The notes beneath the pieces are model-generated. The model had not been told where the DNA came from. It worked only from the letters and a program-made list of their open reading frames with translations, and did not search any database. From Apodemus sylvaticus (Eukaryota > Chordata > Mammalia > Rodentia > Muridae), in contig NC_067481.1 in the NCBI RefSeq assembly GCF_947179515.1, positions 40,302,204 to 40,366,203 on the forward strand: 64,000 nucleotides of DNA. The letters are read 5' to 3'. Numbering within the stretch: the first letter of the stretch is position 1; each line of letters starts with the position of its first letter. Of this stretch, positions 12,441 to 24,800 are shown piece by piece. The translations under genes and the position numbers were made by a program.

Positions 12441-12798
12441 CAAGGCAAAGGCTTAAAAGCCTGAAAGAGGGTGACCATTATGAAGCCACTTTAATGATAT
12501 TCAGAACCAAAGGAAAACTTGTAAGAAGCTAAGAAAAATAATGAACTCTGGTAAGGACATTAAGATTGCCAAACAACATGCTGGCTAAATACCAGAAGTT
12601 CTATTTATAAGCAGGCCAACATGATAAGCCTATACATGTGCAGACATACTGCATCACAATGAACAGAATAGTAATGACTCTCTAAAGATAGATAATTCTG
12701 TCCTTTACAAAGGACATTAATGCTCATCAAGGAAAGCCAAATCAAGTTCTCTAGTCTACCAAGAAGTAAAAATAACTAAGAGAAACAAAGACACTTAC

Positions 12799-12991
12799 CA
12801 GGCTATCCAGTCCTCCTCCTAAGAGATCCACTGCTCCCATCTGCATGGAGGACACTTGTGGGACATTCACTGGGGGACCCAGGTCAAGATTTAATAGATC
12901 CCCCAGAAGGTCACCTTGAGAGGGGATGACTTGAGGCTGTTCCAGGTTGGTTGCAGTGGTGGTGCCAACAGGGCTATCACCTGCATCAGTG
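12799..12991 (-). CDS. Ap2b1: Ap2b1 exon 14 (hinge, clathrin box, residues 599-663)
   Basis: This exon encodes the hinge from STDAGDSPVGTTTATNLEQP to LLGGGLDSL. It contains the clathrin box LLNLD at residues 631-635, which binds the clathrin terminal domain. Composition is Gly/Pro/Ser/Leu-rich and probably disordered. Acceptor GATTGCAG, donor CTG|GTAAGT, ending in phase 0 after L663. This is where a 14-residue alternative segment is known to distinguish the 951- and 937-residue isoforms; I did not find that small exon in 1-12798. Confidence 0.97.
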
Positions 12992-15812
12992 CTGCAATCA
13001 AAAACACAGAGGAGGCATGAGAAAAACCATCTGTATCTATAATGCAACAAAGCAGCGAGTGACTGTCACAGGTATAATTACAAAACACTGAAAATGTAAT
13101 CAAGGGGTTAGTTAAACAGGGCCAAGGTAGCTCCATTGGTAACAGCAAGATTAATCCCCAGAATCTAAAGGAAGGAGAGAAGTCTCACTCACAAGCTGTC
13201 TTCTGTGAGACATGTGTACACACATGTAGCAAACAAATCCATGTTAAAACAACAAAACAAAAAACCTAAGGAACCTTTAACAAAACTTGAACATGGGCCG
13301 GGTGGTGGCGGCACACACCTTTAATTCCAGCACTTGGGAGGCAGAGGCAGGTGGATTTCTGAGTTTGAGGCCAGCCTGGTCTACAGAGTGAGTTCCAGGA
13401 CAGCCAGGACTACCCAGAGAAACCCTGTCTCAAAAAAAAAAAAACAAAAAAAACCCCCAAAAAACAAAAAAAAACCAAAACCAACAAAACAAACAAACAA
13501 ACAATCCTTGAATATGGGGTAGGTAGTAAGGAGAAGAGGAGTAGACAAGCATTAAGCTGCACTAAGATGAGTAAGGCTGCTAATGGGAACTGGGAGGGAA
13601 AAGAGAAACAGAAGACACCTAGGTGTGGTCTGTTTTTGTTTTTGTTGCTAAAAACACATTCTACAACACAGCTTCAAGATCCTGAATTCTCTTATGTGTT
13701 TTAAAAAAAACAAAACTACAGATGCCCAGCAGTCAACTAAAGACAAGTGACTGGCAGCCCGAGCTAGGCATAAAAACTTGGACAGAAATTTATACACACC
13801 GCTCCGGGTAAAGAGCCAGCGGAAGTTGTGTTGGTAAGAGCAGGAGATCTAGAATCAGACATCTAAGATCAAGTTCAGGCTTTACATAGTGTTAACTATA
13901 GGTGAGAACTCTATGACCAAGTTTCTTAGTCAGGCAAATGTAAATAATACTGCCCAAGCCAGGCTATCAAAGTGAGGCTCCCACGAAAGCACGATGCTAA
14001 GTGGTAGAATCTGTGGTGTATCAGCAGTCACTATGGTTGGCCCATAAGTTCCCTAAGTAGGAAGTAGGGAGTATGAAGAGAAGCACTGGAAACGTTCAGA
14101 CAGATGTTTTGAATTAACCAAGACTAGTAGTCAGAGAAGAAAAAGAACAGGTGTTATGACTTGAATCTGGAATGCCCCCCAGGCTCATAGTTTGAATACA
14201 CTGGGGTCCCAGTGTGCAGTTTGTCACACTGTTCTGACGGTTGTGGAGTATTCAGGGGACAAAGGGCCTAGCAGGCAGAAATAGATCACTATAGGCAGGC
14301 TTTGGAAAGTTCTATCTGCTTCCTGTTTCTTCTAGGAGAACAAGCTGCTGCCTCACACTCCTGCTGTCATGATTAGGGGTGTCCCTGTCTCCCTCCATAA
14401 CGTCTCTGCTATAACAGAGAAAACCCTGGCCACCATGGGCCAAAGGAAACCCCACCCTCTTGCTTCTGTCACCTATTTTGCCACAGTAATAAGATAAATG
14501 TGCTAGTTACCTGTCTCACTGCTGTAACAAAATCTCTGATAAAAACCAATAAGAATGTTTCTTTGGCTCAGGACTGGAAGACTGGCTCAGCAAGGCAGGG
14601 AAGAGGTGGGGTGGCAGGAGCAGGACACAGCTGGTCACACTCAGCCCAGTCAGGACACACAGAGCAATGAACATGGGTGCTCAGCTTTACTCTCTCCTCT
14701 CTTCAGCTGGGGACCACAGCCTGTGTCTGAGTACAGCCCACATTTCGTGTGGGCCTTCCCAACTAAATTACCCAATCCAGATAATCTCCACAGAAATGAT
14801 CTGAGGTTTGTTTCCACAGTTGTTGGAAGTAGACCATTAGGAGAGAGCTACTTAAAGTTACATTTGCCTCTGGTACTAGCCTGCTCTCCTCTGCTTCATC
14901 TGCCACCACAGGACAAGCAGCTGCCTCATACTCCCACTGCCATAAAGAGAACACTCCTGGTGCCAGGTCTTCCCCAAATGACTGAAATCCCTCTGAAACC
15001 TAAGGTCAAATAACATACTGCACAGGGATGGAAGGGCAATTCCTTACTGAGGAGATCCCTTCTACTCACTCACTCCTTGAAGGTGTCGGTCAGAAGTTAA
15101 AACATGAAAATTAACTGAAACAACATGGGATTACAGAGATTAAAGAGACTCTACGAAAGATGCCTGAGGAGAAGTGTCAATAAAGCCATGTCAAGAAAGG
15201 ACAAATAAGGGCAGAAGTACAAATGTAAGAAACACATGAACACATAGGCTAATCTTTGCATGCGAAGTTCCACCAACTTACAACACAAACCATCCAAGAA
15301 ATGACACAATATGTGCATTTATAGTAACTCAAAATAGAAGGTAAAATTGCATAATTTTCCTCACTACAATGAAAGAATATTCTAAGAGGGTACATACGGT
15401 TAGAGGACAAGATACAGTCCTATAGATTCAAGAGAAATATGGAAAAACAAGACAAATCATGAGTATACACCCAAGAAATTAAATATCCAGTATTTCCCAA
15501 GCAGTCAGTGAAGTCATGTAAAGTAATTGCACAAATGCCATCAAAGAAACTCTGAAAGGTTAACTTGTCTTAAATCAGATGGCTCTTTACCACATCACCT
15601 TCATAGAACAGCTGGCAAATGCTGAGCACAGTAAGCACTTAGAATCTTTGCCAAGTAATTCTGAAAGGCCCTGCGATGCCACCTTTGAACTTCTGCAAGA
15701 GGTAGGCTTAAGCTTTCAAGGGCTGCCTTATTTTATGTCACAAGTACAGTACTTACTAACTTTTGTTAGAGAAGAATTAGGGAAGGACCACACAGACATG
15801 TCATTTTCAGCA

Positions 15813-15858
<46 letters not shown>

Positions 15859-18800
15859 TAAAGTTTTGAATGGGTTGGGTGCTGGGGAGTCAACATAGGG
15901 GCCTTACAGGTACTAGGCAAGCACTCTACCCCTGAAGTATATTCCTAAGCCATCATCCCCACTTATACCAAAGGGTATTTCTCTTGTATCAGTCTTTAAA
16001 GACAAAAATAAGTACGACTGGATAAGGGGCTTTGATAAGGACCTATATATAAAGTCAGACCCTGCTGCCCAGGCCTGCCTGCAATCCTAGTTTCATGAAA
16101 AGCTTCTAGGCTGCACAATGAGTTCTGGCCAGCCTCAAGCACATAAGACCCTGTCTTAATAAAGCAAAAGCAAAAAAAGTTTATTAGTGTTCCTCTTCCC
16201 TGATTATAAAATTGAGGTAGAAAGTTGCATGTTTCCTGTATGCTACTCCAAATACACTTTACTTACTGATCTCATTAACCCAAGTTGGTGACAACAACAC
16301 AAACGAGCCAGACATAATGGAAAGCTGTATCTATGTGTAGACTCTAGTTGTTTATATATTTCAATCCTGACAAAGTATTTTGTTAATAGTTTTCCCATAG
16401 TCATTTATACAAGAGAAACAGTATCTTAGTAAGGTTTCTCTCTGTGTGTGGGCCATTATTTTTTGGAAGATATTTTTCTTTTCCTTTTTGTGTATCTGTC
16501 TGTATTTAAGTGTATGGTGCATGTGTCCCATATTCGAGGAGACCAGATGCTGACCATCTGGAGTTGGAGTTACAGGTGATTGTAAGTCACTCAGTGTGGC
16601 ACTGGGAACTGAACTCCTGTCCTCTGCAAGAGCACCAACAATGCTGACCCAGTGGGTGTCTCTCCAGCTCACATTGCCTGCTTTTTGAGAGAGCACCTCT
16701 CATTGAGACCTGTAGCTTATTGATTAGTTTGGCTTGCCAGTGAGCCAACAACTCCCCAGTCTTCAGCTCCCCAGTGTTCACTACAGGAACTCACTACCAG
16801 GTCTAGCTTTTTTACACTTGGGTTCTGCAGATCAAATTCCTTTTACCAAGTGAGCTTTCTCCTCAGCCCCACTATCTAATACGTTAACAGGGACTTAAGC
16901 AACTTCCAAACTTTATCAATATAGATAATTTCATTGTAGTTGTCTATAGTTTTATTGTACTCCTAGAGTAGAACTCAGAGAAAGAAGCTCTTCAGAGCAG
17001 CAAGACTGTAGAATGCACAGCAAGCTCTTTCCCAGTACAGAGCAGAACAAACTGCCTAAACATAAACGGCAAGTCACTTCTCGCTGAAGAGACCCCACTG
17101 CTTACCTCCCATGATGAATCGGCAAGTGTTTGCGATGAATGCCATGACTCCCTTCCACAAAAGCATTTGGAGGTTTATGGTACACAGAGGCCAAAGAACC
17201 AATGTGGCAGATGAGCTCATCCAGGAGGGTAGGCTCAATGAGGTCTGTCTCCTCAGAGATCAGGGGCTTCTCAGACAACACTACCTCTTTGGCTGTCACA
17301 GGGTCAGTTGAAAGAAGGCGCCAATATATATAACCCCGATCTCGAAGGTCAGGATTATCGGAATCCTAAAGAAAAGCAAAGGCAAGGTAATTTAGATGGA
17401 TCTGTTTTCCAGAGACAACAAGGTATCAAGGTATTGTTGTAGTGACTTAAGCAGATTAGTTGCTAAAATGATATTTTACCAAGACTTAATAGTCTATAGT
17501 TATAATCCTATATGCCTAATGTTTCAAGGAACTTAAACATATATTGAGATGGGCTAATGCCCAGACTCAAATTCCAAAGCAAGAAGAAAAAAAAAAAAAA
17601 CCAAAAACCACTTTAATCCAGCAGTAGTTAAATGACCTTGGGAAATAAAAATAGTATTTTAACTAATTACATTGTGGTATGATGAGCGAGCTCAGGGGCT
17701 AAGGCAGGGGCTGATGAGCCTTGTGAGCAGAGTTCAACCTCTGCAACCTATGACAGGAGAAGAGAACTGACTCCCCACAAGTTGTCAACTGACTTCTATA
17801 AGCACACTACAACATGTGCGATAAATAAAAATTTGTCAGCTTTTAAAAAATACTTTTTATTTACTTGTACCAATGTTCTACCTGCCTATATGTAAGTGCA
17901 CTATGTATATGCAGTACCCAGAGGTTAGAGGAGGGTGTCAAAGCCCCTGAAACTAGAACTACAGATGGCCATAAGCAACTACGGGTCATTTGCAAGAAGT
18001 AAGTACTCTTAATCACTAAGTCATCTCCCTACACTCATGTGTAAGCTAAAACAAAACATCAAAATTACTACATAAGCCATATATGGAGGTACACACCTCT
18101 AATCCCAATACTCAGGATACCGAGGCAGGGGGATTGCAAGAATTTTAGTGCAGCCCAGGATATGTATCGAGCCCATTAGGGATGTATAGCAAGGCACCCT
18201 CTCTAAGTTAATTAACTAATTAATAAAAATTAATAACTATGACCATGAAATTGGCAGGAATTTTCTTGACACAGATTATACCTTACATCTGTTTTCCTCA
18301 TACATTCCTTAAAATTTTTAAAAAGTTTTACTTATGAGTATGTGTCTACTTGCCTATGTGTACAGAGCCCATGGAAACCAGATGGTTGTATCAGATTCAC
18401 TGGAACTGGAGTTACAGACATTGTGAGCCCCCATAAGGTACTGGGATATGAATCCAGTTCCTTTACAAGAGTAGCAACTGCTCTTAACCACTAAGCCATC
18501 TCTCTAGCCTCTTAACTTCCTGCTTGATTCAAATTCACATACATCTCCTATGGAGACACTGGCTAAGTCCCAGCAATAAAAAGAGACTACATACAGTGCC
18601 TGACTCAAGAGCTCATAAAGGTACAACAAATAAAAACAAACAGCAGCAACACAAAGCATTACAGAACATATAAATGTATGTGCTTTCAAAAGGAGTATCG
18701 CTTGAATTCAGTGCGCTTTTTGTTCTAGTTTTAAAATAATCTTATGCATATTCATAGCTCAAAAAGTTATAATCTGCTGAGCGTGGTGGCATACAACTTT

Positions 18801-21800
18801 AATCTCAGTATCTAAGAGGCAGAAACAGGCAGATTGGAGGACTGAGGTCGAGGACAGCCTGGTCTACATACTGAGATGAGACCCTGTCCTGAAAAGAAAA
18901 ACAAAAGCAAGCACACAAATTATAATCAGGCCACACCAAGATTTATAATTTATAGAATATATATATTCTATTTTATATAAAATAAAAAAGAAAATCTTTA
19001 GCAAGTATCCAATCCCTTCCTGATCTCCACTCTCCACTCCAACAGCCATGACTAGCAGGCTGTAAGTGTCTGTCCTGATGAGCACACACACTTTTGGCAT
19101 AGGGACCAGTTCCATATTATACACACTGCTCTATAAGCTACTTTTATACACATTCATACACATAATAAAAATTAAAATTCTAAAATATTTCCAAAAGCAC
19201 ATGTAAGTGAATTTTTAAGAACTAATTAATAATAGGAAAATGAGAGATCAGAACTGGCAAAGTAATATAGGAGTTAAAGTTCATAATATAGCATTAGAAA
19301 GAGAAGAAACAGACAGGAAAACAGTTAATCTGTGAATCAGATTCCATGAGTGGATAGACATCTTAACTGGCAATTGTTTTAAAACCAGCCTGTTCTCAAA
19401 TTCAATTCAAGATACAATAAGCCCTCTCTTCCTGAAGTCGCTTGTCAGAGTATTTATCACAGTAACAGGAAAAGAAATAAGTATCATATAATTCAAGTAT
19501 CAGAACATTTAAGGAAACAGTACAAACGCTTTAAAGTGATCACTCTGAGAACGGCACCACTGAGAAAGACAGATGAGGCCCAGCCCTGCAAAGCTCAAGT
19601 GACCCACAGATACCAGATTAAGTGTTATTTTCACATATGTAGGGTTTTTTCTCACATATAGTCACATATTAACAACAGATAATCTAAATCAAATTTACAA
19701 AATTATCACAAAAGCTGGGGTTATCTAGTATATATTTTTTTAATCTTAAAATTTATTTTATGTATCTATGTGTCTTCATGAGTTTATGTATATGTACCAC
19801 ATGCGTACAGGAGTCTGCACAGATCAAGAAGAGGTGTGGGATACTATAGAACTGAGAGTACGGTTGGTTGTGGACCACCATGTGGGTGCTAAGAATCAAA
19901 ACAGGGTTCTCTGTGAGAACAACAAATTCTCTTAACTGCTGAGCCACCTCTCCTGCCTTGGTCAGCTGAGCTAAAACCTGTTATTAACCAGAGACAATTT
20001 AGCAGAATCTTTTAAGAGGCATCATTTTAGTATTTTCAAACTAAACCCTGCCCCAAATGAACCTTCTTGGGAAATGTTCTGGCTAGTTTTACTTCAACTG
20101 GACACAAACTAGAGTCATCTGAGAGAGAAAATCAATTGAGAAAATGCCTCCACCAGACTAGACTTAGGCAAGAATTTTCTTAATTTCTGATTGAGAGGAG
20201 GCCCAGCCGATTATGAAAAAGGCCAACTAGTGGTCCTGGATTCTATAGAAAGGCAGGCTGAGGAAGCCACAAGGAGCAAGCCAGTAAGCAGCAGTACCCC
20301 ATGGCCTCTGCATCAGCTCCTGTCTCCAGGTTCCTGCTGGGTTTGAGCTCTGGTGTTGGCTTCCCTCAATGGATTACAGTTCAGGATATGCAACCAATAA
20401 AGCCTTTCTTCCCCATGTTGTGTTCTGGAGATAACCGCAGCAACAGCAGCCTTGAATGAGACAAGAAGTACCATCGAGTCTAACCATCGTGACCACCACA
20501 AATCAGCCTTGTGGATGCTCTCAGATCTCTTACCTGTGTGGCTAAGCTCAAGACCTGTTGGACCAGCTCCTGTGTTTCAGATGGCTTCTTGAGAAATAGC
20601 TTCACTATGGCGGTAAGCAGTGTGAGCTGCACCTAAAAAACAAAATTCAACATCATCTCTAATTCATAGTTCCTCAACTACGAATCACTGATGGTGGTTA
20701 TAAGATGAAAGGTTAAAGTTCAGCCAGGGTAACAAACAACAGTCAAAAGCAGTCTCTGAAGTACAAAGCAATCACTGACCATGCACCAGTCTCTTATTTT
20801 CCAGGTGCACTTTTGGTATAAAAAATGGCTGGTTTCTGAGCCAGATTTTCAACTGTTCTTTATTTTAATTTTAAAAAAAAAATGATAACGATGAGGATGA
20901 TGATGGTAATGTAGTATCTGGATGCATGATGTATGTAAGTACTGTGTCGCAGTGCACATGGAGATCAAGGAAAACTTTGTGGAGTCAGTTCTCTCCTTCC
21001 ACGTTTACAGGGACCAAACTCAGGTTGCCAGGTTTGTCCTCTGAGCCAGCCTTTAAATCTATTTTGTTTGTTTGTTTGTTTTTGTTTTTTGATATTTTTT
21101 GAGACAGGGTTTCTCTGTGTAGCCCTGGCTGTCCTGGAACTCACTTTGTAGACCAGGCTGGTAAATGTATTTTTTAAAGTACATACATAAAATTGTAAGA
21201 CTGGCTCTTGGTCAAACCGTGTATGATTTACTTTGACCAAAGCTTACAAGTCTGAAGGACTCATGAAATAATTTGTAATACTGGGATAAGAGCCAAAACA
21301 GAATTATATCAGATTAGAGCCAATTAGAGGGAGCCTGCTGTGCCACTATTAATATTAAGCCTATTAAATTACTATAATGGATTATATACACAAACTTCTA
21401 TTTGCTATGAGCACAGGGAGAAAGGGCTTAATAATCTGACTGCCTCTCTGGGACTTTGACTCTAATTTTAGTAGGAGAGAGGGACAGATGGGGAGAAATC
21501 TAATCATCTATATTGAATCTTTTCAAACCTCGCTATGCTGCACTATAATAAGCAACAGCAAATACCAATGACAATATGTAATCATCCTTAAGTGACAGAA
21601 AATAAGAATTTGGCCACTGCTTACCATCACTGCAGGAAGCTCACTCACTTCTGGAGCAGCTGCAGCAGGTGAGAACTGACTGTGTAGATGCCTCTCACTC
21701 CCTGGGAGCGCAGGCTCAACCTGTGTTTCTACAGTCCCCAAATGTTCCAATGCTCGCTGGTCTAGGACCACTGCTCTAAGCTCTGCAGCTCTGTAACCTC

Positions 21801-24800
21801 GAAAACCTAAAGGATTGTCCCTTTTGAGACGAAGAAACCATGACAAACAAACATGCACAAAAAACTAGCTAACATTTTACCTTCTCGGTTCTTGTTCTGA
21901 GGTGATCTAGAACACAGGATGGAAGATACTTACCTGGGTGCTTTCATCATGAAAACCCTCCAGGAAGCTCTCTAGTAATTCATCTGCATTATCAATTCTT
22001 TCAGCATATTCTCCTACAATCCAAATCATAGCTGCTCGGGCATCTGGTTCATCCAAAGAGTCTAAGTTTTCACAGAGTGTGGCAATAATACTTTCATACC
22101 TATTATAACAAATGGACTATAGTTACTAAGGCCCAAACTAAGAACCGTATTTAACAGTAGAAGCAAAAGTAAGAAAACCATACACAAAGGACTCCAAGCC
22201 ACAAAGGGTTTTAGTCAACAGAATGTATTAAGTCAAAAATGTATGGCTTAAATTTTTCTTCAAATATGCTTTAAAATCTTTTTTATTTACAATTTTATAA
22301 TTTTGCATATATGAATGTTTAGCTTGCATGTATGTGTGTGTGTGTGACATGAAGACCTGGTACCTGCAGAGGTTCGGAAGGCATTGGATCCTCTAGGAGT
22401 GGAGTTACAGATGACTGTCAACCACTGCTCTTCAATTATGATTTGTTGTGTTTTGTTTGCTTATTCATTTTGTTTTTGAGACAGGAATTCTCTATGTAGC
22501 TGTCTTAGTCAGGGTTTCTATTCCTGCACAAACATCATGACCAAGAAGCAAGTTGGGGAGGAAAGGGCTTATTCAGCTTACACTTCTGCATTGCTGATCA
22601 TCACAAAAGGAAGTCAGGACTGGAACTCAAGCAGGTCAGGAAGCAGAAGCTGATGCAGAAGCCATGGAGAGATGTTCCTTACTGGCTTGCCTCCCCTGGC
22701 TTGCTCAGCCTGTTCTCTTATAGAACCTAAGAACACCAGCCCAGAGATGGTACCACCCACAAGGGGCCCTCCTCCCTTGATCACTAATTGAGAAAATGCC
22801 CCACAGCTGGATCTCATGGAGGCACTTCCCCAACTGAAGCTCCTTTCTCTGTGATAACTCCAGCCTGTGTCAAGTTGACACACAAAACCAGCCAGTACAG
22901 TAGCCCTTGCTGTACTATGATTCACTCTGCAGATCAAGCTGGCTTTGAACTCACAGAAATCCACCTGCACTCACAGAGATCCACCTGCATCTGCATTCTA
23001 AGCACTGGTACCTTAAGTATGTGCCACCAAAACCTGCTCAATTATGTTTTAGTAACTAAGCTTTAAACTTTTACAAGAGTTCATGAGACAGACATGTTCA
23101 CAAGGGAAAAAATTAACCTGTGGTATAAGAAAATGCTTTTATCTTGAATCTAAAATCAACCTTTTTTTATAACTACAGGTTCACCAATGCTGAATCTATG
23201 TCCTTCACTAATGTAATTTAAAATTTTATTTTTATTACTGAAGACTGAACTCAGGCTCCAACACATGACAGGCAAACTTTCCTATGAGCAGTATCTTCAA
23301 CATACTGTTCTCTTGTTTTAAAACAGTGTCTTGCTAGGTTGCAAAGGTTGACTTGAACTTGTACTTGTCCTGCCTTGGCCTCCTGAATAGCTAAGTATAT
23401 AATATAGGCCCATGTCATCAGATCTAGCTGGCTAATGTAATTTTAGACATTAGACAGAATGTTCTATTAAACAGAATAAACTAATGTGGATAACTAGTAT
23501 ATTAGGCCAAGTATATGCCCTATTCCTACTTATTAAGCCAGGCTTTGGACTATTTTCTTGAAATTAAACTGTCATAACCCCATATTTACACAAGTTTTAT
23601 ACATTTCTCTATTGATCTTTTTTTTCTTAACCTATAATGAAACAGTTTAGAAACCTGATCCTTCACTTTTGGGGGAGTTCAGTAAAAGGTGGTGGTCCTC
23701 TTTCCAAAAATGACCCTTCTCAAGACAAAAAACAAGCAAACAAACAACAACAACAAAAACTCATGAAAACCTAAATCCTGCACAAACTCTGAATTGTTTG
23801 TTTCAGAATCAAAGTATTTTGTTTTATAAACTAAGAGGCCACATTGAAAACTTTGTGCTGTAAAACTATTTCTGTGGGAGAGTCCCAGCACTTCAGCAGA
23901 GGCCATGGGGAGTAATTTACTGAATACATGCTGCTGTTTCCACAAGGTAGTGAGTGGGCCCATGCAACGGAAACAGCATGGCTGATGATGCCCTTTTTTT
24001 TTTTTTTGGAAGAGTGGCCTCCTGAGTCATCTATCATAGTAAGACCATTCTGAGAGGATAAAGTACATAATCATTTGTCTGGCATAAAGTAAGTGTATCC
24101 AGACAACTAGGAATAAAAAGGCTTCCTGTTTAATGGTAATGTTGACAACAAACAATCTTATGTGTTCGACTTAAGTCTATGCCAATAGGCAGTGGATACC
24201 TAAACTGAGCCTCATTTCTACAAAAACAATAACTATGGTAACTTAGGCCTTCAATCCCAGCACATGGGGCCAACTTGAAACTCCATTCCCATATTTAAAC
24301 AAGAAGTTTTAGTGTCTGTTTGACACCCACTAATGTATCTCTGACTTTTCATAAAAAATATCCACTATGACCAGTTATATTAAGAATAATAATTCTTCCC
24401 GAGTCAATTTCCAAGTGCCTTACTTATATGTTTCCCAAATGATTTGAGAAAGATTACATGAATTTTGACATACTTGTTGGGGTATTTTCGGAAGATGTCC
24501 CTGATGACCACAATTGCCTCTTGGACCACATAATTTACTTTGGTCTGGATTAGATCAAGCAGTGTGCTTACACAGCGTTCTGCGGATTGCTAGGGAAAGA
24601 AACACCAAAGCTTAAGTCAATCCAATAACACTATCTCAACAACAACAAAAAAGGAAACATATGAGTACATTGACTAAGTCAGCCAGACACTGAATCTGTG
24701 AAAGCTACAACAGGCTAAATTACACATTGTATATCAGCATTAAACATTCTAGGAATATACCAGATTTTATTCATTAGAAAACACATTAGAAGGTTTTGGG

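Larger units (their letters stand above)
1..12798 (-). other. Ap2b1: Ap2b1 intron 14, incomplete (more than 12.8 kb)
   Basis: The donor GTAAGT at 12798-12797 opens this intron. No later Ap2b1 exon (rest of hinge, appendage) is seen down to base 1. Repeats are listed separately. No gene or named repeat is recognised in 1-1300, 1790-2600, 2730-3930, 4020-5290, 6900-8400 and 11290-12310. These are A/T-rich unique sequence with short A runs and one 37-bp tandem duplication (7747-7820). Confidence 0.85.
12992..17105 (-). other. Ap2b1: Ap2b1 intron 13 (4114 nt)
   Basis: Contents: a young B1 (13297-13431), a MIR-like fragment (13845-13965), three pieces of LTR-like rodent repeats (14155-15015), a CA microsatellite (15814-15857), an ID-like fragment (15880-15960), a degraded B1 (16065-16180) and a B3 (16500-16672). 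15020-15810 is unique. Confidence 0.86.
17366..20533 (-). other. Ap2b1: Ap2b1 intron 12 (3168 nt)
   Basis: Contents: RSINE1-like and B3 copies (17690-18510), B1 copies (18075-18215 old, 18777-18892), a B3/B2 (19745-19957) and two pieces of the LTR-like rodent family (19415-19490, 20075-20465). 18905-19400 shows nothing I recognise. Confidence 0.88.
20633..21933 (-). other. Ap2b1: Ap2b1 intron 11 (1301 nt)
   Basis: Contents: an RSINE1/B4-like fragment (20915-21055), a 5'-truncated B1 (21100-21161) and an ancient hAT (MER5A-like) fragment (21675-21774) close to a consensus donor at 21624-21623. Confidence 0.88.
22100..24473 (-). other. Ap2b1: Ap2b1 intron 10 (2374 nt)
   Basis: This intron holds a B3 fragment (22270-22430), a B1 split by a 399-bp LTR-like element (22478-23035), and a degraded B1-like fragment (23310-23430). 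23440-24460 is unique A/T-rich sequence. Confidence 0.88.

Noticed and set aside
14555..15013. 152-codon plus-strand frame
   Set aside because: It spans two LTR-like repeat pieces in intron 13 and has no retroviral or cellular motif.
17111..17311. 66-codon plus-strand frame
   Set aside because: It is the antisense shadow of Ap2b1 exon 13.
22614..22970. 118-codon minus-strand frame
   Set aside because: It lies inside the LTR-like repeat and the B1 it splits; the sequence is non-coding repeat.
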